Below, piece after piece: positions 21,014 to 29,403 of a DNA stretch of 29,403 bases. The first letter of the stretch is position 1. Each line of letters opens with the position of its first letter. The position numbers were made by a program, and so were the translations under genes. The stretch is from Protostelium mycophagum (lineage: Eukaryota; Evosea; Variosea; Protosteliida; Protosteliaceae). Location of the stretch: NCBI GenBank assembly GCA_002081555.1, contig MZNV01000185.1, positions 1-29,403 of the forward strand, given 5' to 3'. Under the pieces are notes generated by a model. That model saw only the letters and a program-made list of their open reading frames with translations, was not told the origin of the DNA and searched no databases.

Positions 21014-21894
21014 ATGAGTCAAGAGGACTTTCGAGCAGTGAAGATATTGGCCGCTGGGTCGTTTGGACAAGTTTTTCTGGCGATTGATCTCAGAAACGGT
21101 CAAGAGAGGGCCGTCAAGCAAATGAAAAAGGACAGAAGAGATCGAGTCGCAAATGAGATGGAAGCCAATCTGATGGTGAGTCACACGTCGCCAAACATAT
21201 GTACATACTTCGGATATTTCGAGAAGCCAAGCCACGTGGTGAGAAGCTCATCTACAACGAATAGGATCTGACTTTTTTAGTTCTTGGTTTTTGAACTCAT
21301 CAGAGGACAAGATCTGTTTGTGTACATGGAACAGAGACGTTTCGAACCAGTAGAGGAGGATTTTGTCGTATTCATCATCAAAAAATTGGCCAAAGCGGTC
21401 CTCACTTGCCACAAAAATGGCATCGCACACAATGATCTAAAATTGGAGAACGTGAGTTTGTTTCCATCTCATGTTTTCATTTCAGAACTGATCATTGTCA
21501 GGTCATGTTAGATTATTCGACGAAAGAGGTCGTTCTGATCGACTTTGGTCTCTGCTCTTTCTTTGACATCAGCCAAGAGCCTACCGTTTCACGGTGTTGT
21601 GGCTCAATAGAATATATGCCGCCAGAAGCCATCGTGGGAATACCACATTACGCCACAAAGTCGGACACCTGGGCGCTCGGGGTCATAGCTTACGCCCTTC
21701 TCTTCGGAGGATTTCCATACCCCATAGACGACAGAGTAGGAGAGAAGGGACATCCATACGAATCGAGTTCCACCACTACCGTGTCGCTACCGCCAAATGA
21801 CCAAGTGCAAGTCTCCAGAATTTTCAGGGAAAGGTTAGAGAAGATTCTGACGCTGGATCCGGACAAGAGGGGACATGTAGCACTTTTGACATGA
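21014..21894 (+). CDS. Small divergent Ser/Thr protein kinase with an HND catalytic loop
   Basis: Three exons, 21014-21238, 21281-21451, 21502-21894; 262 aa, little more than a bare kinase domain. Features in order are the glycine loop AAGSFGQVFLA, AVKQM with the ATP lysine, VFELIRGQDLF, AHNDLKLEN, IDFGLCS (DFG), CGSIEYMPPEA (activation segment and APE-like), SDTWALGVIAYALLFGGFPY, and RLEKILTLDPDKR. The catalytic loop reads HND where most kinases have HRD, so it belongs to the non-RD class. The aspartate and asparagine needed for catalysis are kept, so activity is expected. Substrate and pathway are unknown. The first intron contains a dispersed octamer copy (21252-21259). Confidence 0.88.
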
Positions 21895-22242
21895 TTTTGA
21901 GCGGAAATGATGAGTGAAATATATTTTTGATCGAGAAGAAATGAATCTTATCATTCTTTTCTTTTCACCGAATTTTTTTGTTCATTCTATTGGAAAAATA
22001 TTGTAGTGATAAATATATTTTTATTATTATAAACGATCAGACTGACTCGTCGACACCACAGTATTAATATCTGTTCTTTCCATTGTGATTACAGAGGTCG
22101 TGTCAAATGTCATTTTTAAGGTCAATACTGGTGAAAATTCAAAATGATATGGAACTTGGTGCAGTTGCTGAATGCCACGTCACTTATCTCCGGAGATGTC
22201 ATAAAAATACAAAAGAGGTCAAGTCAAAACGTCACGGACAAC
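21895..22242. other. AT-rich spacer upstream of the alpha-galactosidase gene
   Basis: These 348 bases hold the 3' end of the kinase transcript and the alpha-galactosidase promoter. The middle is A+T-rich with runs of TATTTTT. An in-frame upstream ATG at 22144 would add 33 residues, but the start at 22243 gives a proper signal peptide. No other feature is seen. Confidence 0.5.
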
Positions 22243-24684
22243 ATGAAGAAGGTCGCCCTCTTTGCCCTCTTTATTGGTAATGCGATATTTCCTGATATCT
22301 CTGACTCTGTAGGCCTTTGTCATGGCCTGAATAATGGACTCGGCAAGACCCCCCAAATGGGCTTCAACTCTTGGAATTACTACTACTGCGATGTGAATGA
22401 GGAAAAAATGTCCACTGCAATCGATCAAATCGGTGAGAACTTCAAATTTTTTTGATGCTAATCTGAATAGTTGATTTTGGTCTCGCTAAATTGGGCTATG
22501 AGTATGTCGTGATCGATGACTGCTGGGCTGCTGGCCAAAGAGATGCAAATGGAAATCTCGTCCCCGATCCAAAGTCATTCCCAAATGGAATCAAACCTCT
22601 CGCCGATAGAGGTGAGATAATACATCATTACCTCCCTCTTGTATTCTCAACAGATTCACGGCGTCTATGTGCGCACAAATACAACACATTGTTTTCATCA
22701 TGCGCTGATCCCTCCAGCACACGCTGTCGGCCTTAAATTCGGAATTTACTCCTCTGCTGGCAAAGTCACTTGTGCCGGTCGCCCCGCCTCCCTCGGTCAT
22801 GAGCAGCAAGATGCCAATACATTCGCATCATGGGGAATCGATTACCTCAAGTATGACAACTGCGGCAGAGACGGATCGTCCGCTAAAAAGAGATACGGGG
22901 ACATGCGGGACGCATTACAAGCTACAGGCAGACAGATCTTCTATAGCATCTGCTCATGGTGAGATCTTTTGGTGCTATGAGCCTGGGTTTGCTGCGACAC
23001 GAAAGGCTGCCGCCGTTATGTCTGTCCCGCGCTGCCGCAGTTTTCAAATTTCAAACTATGAGCTGCGGCTCTGCCGCAACATCTGTGGCTCTGCAGGTTG
23101 CCAGTATAAAAATACCCAAAATACAGTTTTTCGCCCCGACTCGTTGTAGAAGCGACACTTACACTGGACAGGGGGACCGACGGTGTGGCCGAGTGGGGAA
23201 AAGACTACGGAAACTCTTGGCGTACAACTGATGACGTGTCATACGGTATAGACTCAATCGTCTACAACGTGGTCGCAAACGATTTAGACTGGGCCAACGC
23301 CGGACCAGGCGGTTGGAACGACCCCGATATGGTAATTTCCCGCCTTTTTCAAATTCAAATTTTGAACATCGCAGTTGCGTATCGGTAACGGCTCGCCTAT
23401 CGGGGTGGACCGCATCAACTTTGCAGTTTGGGCGGTTGTAAAGGCACCTCTTATTATCTCTTGCGATTTGACAAAGTTGTCTTCCCAGCAATTGAGCATC
23501 ATCAAAAATACAGAGGTCTGAATTTTCTCGGAAAGATCTTCTGTTCGATGTCTCATCTACAAAGGTCATCGGGCTCAACCAAGACCCCCTGGGAATCCAG
23601 GGAAGACTCGTCTACAACGCTCCACTCGACTACCAGATCTGGGCCGTGCCGCAGTCCAACGGCACCTGGGGTGTTGTGGTGGTCAATCTAAAGAAGGATC
23701 CCAGAGCATTTGCTTTACAGTTTGACAGATTAGGTTTTTACCCCGGTGCTAAAATAGCAGTTCGAAGCTTATGGCGCGGGTCAGACATGGGAGTTTTTAC
23801 GGACCAGGTCAGATTTCCAAAGATTTTCCCGCCAAAAATGATGATTCAAATTTCCCGCCAAAACTGAACTCGAAAAGGTGACTATCAAGGTCGCGGGTGA
23901 AGATTGTGAAGCGTTGAGGTTGACTCCCATCTACAACTTTGTCGGAAAAATTTATCGGGTGGTTCCCAAGGGCCTACCCGGGGAGATGAGACCCTCCAGT
24001 AGCGGGGACAAAGTCAACGATACGGTCGGCACATTCCTTTGGAACTCCGACGACTCCGCGAAATGGAAGGTAACGGCCGTTGTAAATGTGACCGTTTCAT
24101 TGAAATGAGAAGGTGGTCGATGCGGGGCAGGGATGGGTCTATCTACAAGAGCAGAAAAAGAGTCTATTTTTAGATATTGTAAAAGGAAATACTGACGCTG
24201 GAACTCTGGCCACAACCTCCGCAACAACGTCTGACTCTGCCAAGTGAGCATTTACAACATGAAATCTCATTGAAATTTCAATCAATTTCCGTACACGCAG
24301 ATCTGTACAAAAATATCCGCAAAAAATGAAAAGATACCAACCAACCCATTCTTAGATGGAGAATCACACTTTCCCCCGCCGCAAACCACTACCTCCTGGA
24401 GAATAAGGTCGCGAAAGGAAAATACCTGTCCAGTCTACAATGCAAAACGAGAGGGGAGAACCCCAACTCTTTTGCCGGAGGCACCATCGGGATCGATGAT
24501 CCCCATCATGATGATTGTCAATACTTGTCATTTGTGGAGATCCAACTTGGACAAGGGTGATATCTGTCCACATAAAGTGTCTCTATATTATTTGTTCCCT
24601 TGACGTATCAAACTGGCACAAAGCGCTGAGAAGCTCACCATCAACATTGGTGCTACAAAAACTCCAAGAAAGGAGTGTCACTGA
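22243..24684 (+). CDS. Secreted alpha-galactosidase (GH27) with C-terminal ricin-type beta-trefoil region
   Basis: Eleven exons: 22243-22276, 22313-22432, 22471-22611, 22718-22958, 23172-23331, 23375-23515, 23565-23807, 23878-24069, 24113-24243, 24356-24556, 24624-24684; 554 aa. [12 protein letters not shown] is a signal peptide. The GH27 barrel shows [41 protein letters not shown] (nucleophile Asp, about residue 144), [13 protein letters not shown] (acid/base region), [21 protein letters not shown] and GLNQDPLG. The enzyme removes terminal alpha-galactose. After about residue 400 come two units of a ricin-B-like fold: YRVVPKG...[14 protein letters not shown] and LFLDIVKGN...[21 protein letters not shown], with AKW replacing the usual QxW. 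This would bind carbohydrate. An earlier stop at 24355 applies only if the intron 24244-24355 is spliced at 24300. Confidence 0.92.
22975..23140. repeat. GC-rich palindromic insert in an alpha-galactosidase intron
   Basis: The 213-base intron 22959-23171 is several times longer than most of its neighbours. It contains inverted words GCTGCCGCAG and CTGCGGC and the segment GCGGCTCTGCCG shared with the CaM-kinase intron insert. It ends near a dispersed octamer copy (23142-23149). Confidence 0.6.
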
Positions 24685-25841
24685 GGACGCTGAGCTTCCT
24701 CCCCAAGTCCGTGAAAGTGGTATAGTGGTATGTGCTTGTGTCAACTTTCCATTTTGGTTCTGCAGATCTCATGCAAATTACAAGTAAATTGTCGTTCTAA
24801 ACAGGCCAGGAGGATCAATAAGAAATACTTTTCTGAGGCTTCTTGCAACTGGGATTTGCCTTCTGCTAAGGTTTATTATTTAAAATTAATCAACTGGTAT
24901 CTATTTGAAAACAGTGATTTAAAAAAATGAAAAAAACAATTTCAAAAAGATTACAGCTCTTGTATAGATTTTGGTGATTTCTGTCAATAATTTATAGCAC
25001 CTGTATATTTTTTTAGACATCATGTATTCAAAGAGCCAATGTACAGCGAATCTTCCACACTACGCTTTTGCAGAGCTTTTTCGCTTAGATTCTGATGGAT
25101 TCACTGTTGATGATGACAAAGAATTCTGCAGAATCCCTCAAGGGACCTCAAAAACCCCCAATTTGTTGCTTTATTGTCACCATCAGATCATCAGAAGAAT
25201 CAGATGAGGAATGTGATAACAATGACAAAGAGAGAAGCAATGATCCTGACTCCTGAAGAGGTATCTTGAGAGCTGGAAGACCTAGAGGGGTTTGAAGATG
25301 TAGAGAGGGCTGCAGCTGTAGAGGGAGTTGTGTTGTCTGTGGACGAAGTTCCGATCACTACAGTCATGTTTTCTATTCTACTAAAGGCAATATTGGAGTT
25401 AAAATTCTGTACACCGTTATTACCAAGACAGATTTACAGTAATAACCAGACTCCATTTGTCCTAAGTTTTGCCACAAAGATTCAGTTTTCTGATACCTCA
25501 CTGATGTTTGAAGACTGATTTGGCATGAAAAGAAAGTGATATGATAGATCTTACCAATGAGGAAAAACATACTGTCTGATACTGGAATGTGGTGTTGATG
25601 GGCAATGCATACCCTGCCTAACAGGTGTCATCCCGGGTAATCTCAAGTCAAAGAATGCTCACCACATATCTATTCCAATGATCTATAAAATTGAAGAATG
25701 GAGAATCCCTTTGTTTCACTTGGACCTTTGCCTTTGCTCCACAATCGCAAGTGGCATCGTCTATAAAAGTGAACGTGAGGCCAAACTGTTTGTTGTAGTC
25801 GACCTTTGGTGCTGAAGGTAGTGTGGGCTGTTCAGGTCAAT
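24685..25841. other. Gene-poor region with only fragmentary reading frames
   Basis: About 1.15 kb between the convergent alpha-galactosidase and beta-rich protein genes. Short frames can be read, for example DSDGFTVDDDKEFCRIPQG near 25090, followed by an acidic stretch, but no intact gene, family or terminal repeats can be supported. Composition differs from the genes on either side, with long A/T runs at 24870-25020. It may be a decayed insert of unknown type. Confidence 0.5.
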
Positions 25842-28363
25842 TCAAAGCGTATTTTTGAAGACGCCAACATTGAGACACTTCACCTCGTCTCTAAAATAAA
25901 AAATCTCTTTGGCTGGTAAAGATTGAAACATCTCATCATTCATCTTGTAAGCCAATACCGGCTTCAAGTCTGTACATTTTGACACGTTCAGTATGGCAGA
26001 TCCTTGGGAAACGTCAAATGCCTCCCCGTTCAAGATGATCTGGCTGGGTCTGGTGTTGCATACTTGAGAGTTGTCTATCATGCTCGCAGGCCATGATATC
26101 TTGTGCTCTTTTGGATTGTATGAGACGTCGAATTGGTAAAAAGGTTGAAAGTGAGTGATGTTGAAAGGAGCTGTCAACAATCTGACACGTGTCAGTTTGA
26201 CACGACCAAGATGACATCCTCACGTGGTTTCTTTGGCAACGTTTTTTATCTCGATATCAGTTCCTTGAAGTCTGAGGTCTGGCTTGGCCTTCACATTGGT
26301 CACTGCACATCTGTCTTGATTGTTCAGCAGGACACGGTCGAGTTGCCCATCATACGAAATATAATCTCCGTCGCCCTGAGATATCATCCAGTATTTGACG
26401 TCAAAACATCCCAAATCTGAACAGATAATCAGTGCCAATGAGATCTGTTGGGGAATGATGCGCATGAAAAAGTACCGATTGTTGGCCTAACAAAATGCTG
26501 ACCGTGTATCCATTCATCGCTAAGACTGGCTGAAACGTCAGCTGTGGGTCTATGATGTCGTCAATATTCATAGCAAGTTTTTTCCGTGTTCTGATTTTGT
26601 GTGACAGCTTTAAATAAGAAGACTCTCACGTCTCTATAGTCAATCCCACTCTGCGGTTGAAGTTTGACCATTCAATCACTGGAAAACAATATCCCGAAAA
26701 TCCCATCAACAGGACATCATCGACCGTGATGGCTCCGTCTGAACTTAAGATTGTAGTGTTATTGTATTGTAGATATGTCTTTGATTCATTCAGAGCGATA
26801 GATAATGTACCTGAGCTTGTCATGTCATTTCTGGAGGAAAAAATCACCGATGTGGACGGGTTGTGTTGTGGTAAAGACGATCTTTATGAGGGACGAGACG
26901 GTGAGATCTTTCAAAGAGATACTGGAGAGATCCCAGATCTCCATCTGCTCGTTGTAGATGATAGATCCTGAGGCAATAGATCCAGATCCGCTGATCTTGT
27001 TGATCTCAAGCTCAGCACTCTCCTGAGTTGCGTCAGATGATGATGTCGTACGACCTTTTACCATCTCTAATATTGCTCCGCGGTCAATGTTGAGATGATT
27101 GATGAGATGAAAATGGTCTCGGAAAGTCAAAGTCTTCAGATGTCAGTCAGATGGGTGTCATGATGATGAGAGGTCACGTGATTGTTTGCCAGGTCAATGG
27201 AGAGAGGGGGTGTGTCGACGTCTGCTATCATCAAATTGGAGATGGTAGAGGCTTCAGCTCCTGTCAGCTTCAACTGATAATGATCAGCTCACATGTAAAG
27301 ACGATCATTTTGATCGCGGCTTGAAGTCTGCGTGGATATGCCAAATTGGTAATTTGATGCGAAAATAATTCACAAAATGGACGACTACCCAGGGTGTGGG
27401 TACAACGTCAGGAGATGATCTTCCCAAGAAGCTAGTCTTGCAGTCATGTATCAACACTGAAGAAAAGGACACGTTTGCCAAGGGCTTTCCCATGTAGATC
27501 AACACGTCATCACAGATGAATTGATGATCCTCCATTCCCAAAGTGGCTATCAAATCATCAGCCGAATTATGAGTGGAATCAGATTACTCATGTGATCCCA
27601 AGTTGAGCCCGGATACATCTTGAAGACTCGTTTTTTGTCCGAGTGCACAGAAAAAGGTCCGAAACCTTCTAAATAGTCTGTGCGAAATGTTCCAGCACAA
27701 TGGATGTCTATGTCAAGTGTAGCACGCGTGACCAATTGGCTTGTGGAGTCTGATGGTTGCTTTGCAAAGATGAAGTTTAAGCCTCCTTCAGAGATGGTCA
27801 ACTCATCACCGCTGATCTACCGAGCGTCAGAGAGAAAAATAAACAAAAGATTTCAATGACCAAGGCCGCACTTTTGACTTATCGTAAATATTGAGTTGGC
27901 CTTCTCCAAAAACTTTGATGATCTTTGACGTGATTCCCGCATTTTCCATCGACATCATTCCAGAATTCTGAAGCAAAGAGCAACCGACATGGCTGAGATC
28001 CGACAGGTGCAATTCCGAGTCAACATCAACAGACACCTTCTTGGCGACTTTGAAGCTGGTATTTGACAATTTTAGAGTTGCGCTGAGCACAATGAGTTTG
28101 ACTTCAAAGATCTCTGGCTCACTTGATGATCATCACATTGGCGACGTCAAGCTCTTGGCCTCTAAACTCCCAAACTTGATCCGTAAACACGGCAGTGTCA
28201 ACGTTCTTTGGAAAAGAAGGCGTCCATGCAGAAGTCTGTTTCTCTTCAATTTGTGGCTCTTCCGATCTCTTACAAGATTCAACTCTCCGCTTCCTTTGTA
28301 GACACAACTGACGGCCGATGCTGCCGTGAAGAAGAGCAACAGTAAGAGGTGGGCTGCCTTCAT
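25842..28363 (-). CDS. Secreted, beta-strand-rich protein of unknown function (670 aa)
   Basis: Eleven exons on the - strand: 28274-28363, 28123-28235, 27872-28082, 27588-27816, 27389-27546, 27178-27273, 26848-27133, 26630-26810, 26503-26590, 26224-26444, 25842-26181. They join in one frame. MKAAHLLLLLFFTAASAVSC is a clear signal peptide. No transmembrane or anchor segment is seen, so the protein is probably secreted. The body is made of short hydrophobic/polar alternating strands with turns (SELHLSDLSHVGCSLL, GEGQLNIYDKS, GDELTISEGGLNFIF, GAITVDDVLLMGFSG), which suggests a parallel beta-helix. Many N-glycosylation sequons (NAT, NTS, NVS, NES, NTT, NIT) and scattered cysteines fit an extracellular place. 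I do not recognise the family. The 3' end of exon 5 (27389) is uncertain. A perfect 14-bp palindrome forms the 3' end of the last intron. Confidence 0.75.
26182..26195. repeat. Perfect 14-bp palindrome at a 3' splice site
   Basis: CTGACACGTGTCAG is its own reverse complement and occupies exactly the last 14 bases of the final intron (26182-26223, - strand) of the beta-rich protein gene. Confidence 0.8.
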
Positions 28364-29403
28364 GTTGTTTGTCTTGGGTCGTTTGTTGTGGATACAGTCG
28401 AAGGGGATACCCCCTTTTTTGCCCGATTTCAGGTTGAAGGGGTGACATTTCCTTGGGGTTGCAATGAATTAACGAGAAAAAAAAAATCCTACAGAAATAT
28501 TTCTGAATCCCAAGAGCTGCTGCTTCTGGCTTCTTGCAGGAATTGCAGAGTGTGGAGAAAATAATTTGAATTCCAAGGAGATATCAAATCCTTCTCCGTT
28601 CCGACTTCAACAAATCCCACTCAAATCCCAGCGTCATCAAAAGTATCCCATGAAAGATGTGACCGCTATCTGTCAGACCTCTAATTTCATGAAGATCCAG
28701 AAACATACTGTACAGTGCTCTCAAGAACACACATGCAGCTGCAAATAACATTTGAATTTAACGACATCAGGCCCTCAGACCTCCTCCCAATATCTGCTGA
28801 ACGGTGTACCGCGGCTAGGGAATGACAGAACAAAATTGGAACAAAATCGGAACAAAGGCTGTATCTTTGCAATGCAAAACAATTAAATATCACAAATGTA
28901 TCCAAAAAATAGAACATGAAAAATGACATATACATTGTAATAGAAACTTACCTTTAATAATGCCTCATAGTGAAGAGAGAATTCAAATACAATGTTGCAA
29001 CAGACCAGAACATCAAAACATGGAACATTTTTTGCAATGCGTTTTTCTCCTTTATGAGAAGGATTCAAGCAAATCTTAGTGTACAACCTATTTTCAACCA
29101 TAAAGAACCTAAAACTTTGAATTTTGACCATCCATAGCAGAGATATAGCAGTCAAATAAAGTCAAATGGTTCAATATCACTCTCTAACTGTGGCCTTCAC
29201 AAATTGTCTTGAGAGGCAAAAGGCTCTGTTGGATGCCCATTGTTAGGCATTGATGACATAAAGAACAAATAAATTAATATAATTTATTCACAAGTCGCAA
29301 CAACGTTTAAATCAATGTTGTTGTTTATTTATTAAAGTTTGCAAAGTTAGGCGTGCGCGTTTACAACGCGCATCGCGGAAATTAGGAAGATTTAAGTGTT
29401 CAT
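28364..29403. other. Region without a recognisable gene at the right edge
   Basis: Only short frames occur. Directly upstream of 28363 lies the promoter of the beta-rich protein gene. Further right are three 11-bp tandem units starting GAACAAA (28828-28858), a hairpin CAACAAC/GTTGTTG (29298-29304, 29317-29323) and a GC-rich hairpin GCGCGT/ACGCGC (29355-29360, 29366-29371). Frames at 28880-29155 have skewed composition and no similarity that I recognise. Confidence 0.5.
28828..28858. repeat. Three tandem 11-bp units
   Basis: GAACAAAATTG, GAACAAAATCG and a shortened GAACAAAGG follow each other directly at 28828-28838, 28839-28849 and 28850-28858. Confidence 0.75.

Noticed and set aside
24301-24355. 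An early C-terminal exon and stop for alpha-galactosidase
   Set aside because: Using the acceptor at 24355 continues the ricin-type repeat in frame for 86 more residues, which fits the fold far better.
24685-25841. A piggyBac-like or other transposase
   Set aside because: Acidic stretches and short frames loosely suggest one, but no catalytic motif, terminal repeat or continuous similarity could be seen.
26220-26465. A separate secreted-protein gene starting MRIIPQQISLALIICS
   Set aside because: Splicing from 26503 to 26444 keeps the frame of the upstream exons, so this is an internal exon of the beta-rich gene; the signal-like run is part of it.

Overview
The window is nuclear DNA of an intron-dense, compact eukaryote. 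Genes sit tens to a few hundred bases apart on both strands and are cut by many short GT-AG introns, mostly 35-60 nt. The content suggests a ciliated or flagellated, probably amoeboid protist: a kinesin-8 motor, a TMEM237-like transition-zone protein, an RGS protein, a CaM-kinase, a PPR-DYW organelle RNA-editing factor and an ankyrin relic of a type common in Amoebozoa. Placement in Amoebozoa is a tentative inference. I assembled the gene models by hand from splice sites, reading phase and protein similarity. All keep frame from start to stop except the PPCDC gene.

Layout. 138-225: tRNA-Met with intron. 267-1248 (+): phosphopantothenoylcysteine decarboxylase carrying a 50-bp tandem duplication. 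1567-3290 (+): CDK9/BUR1-like kinase. About 3490-3780: decayed ankyrin repeats. 4094-5032 (-): a ubiquitin-like domain joined to a CAP/CARP actin-binding domain. 5472-7577 (+): RGS protein. 7950-8063 (-): 5S rRNA. 8100-11037 (-): PPR-DYW protein with a shortened DYW domain. 11129-13376 (+): ZNF277 homologue. 13564-15735 (+): TMEM237-like protein. 15963-17467 (+): CaM-kinase. 17608-20616 (+): kinesin-8. 20665-20989 (-): small unknown protein. 21014-21894 (+): small divergent kinase. 22243-24684 (+): secreted alpha-galactosidase with a ricin-type C-terminal region. 24685-25841: gene-poor. 25842-28363 (-): secreted beta-rich protein. 28364-29403: no gene seen.

These are mostly unrelated housekeeping genes, although TMEM237, CaM-kinase and kinesin-8 lie in a row on one strand and could share a ciliary theme. 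The most unusual signal is genomic. The octamer CTACAACG/CGTTGTAG occurs 22 times (about one expected by chance), in introns, exons and between genes, and at four sites it forms the 3' splice site. A second word, TTTCCCGCC, occurs 11 times (about 0.2 expected). Several introns and spacers also carry small foldback elements, including one 115-bp element with interleaved inverted repeats.
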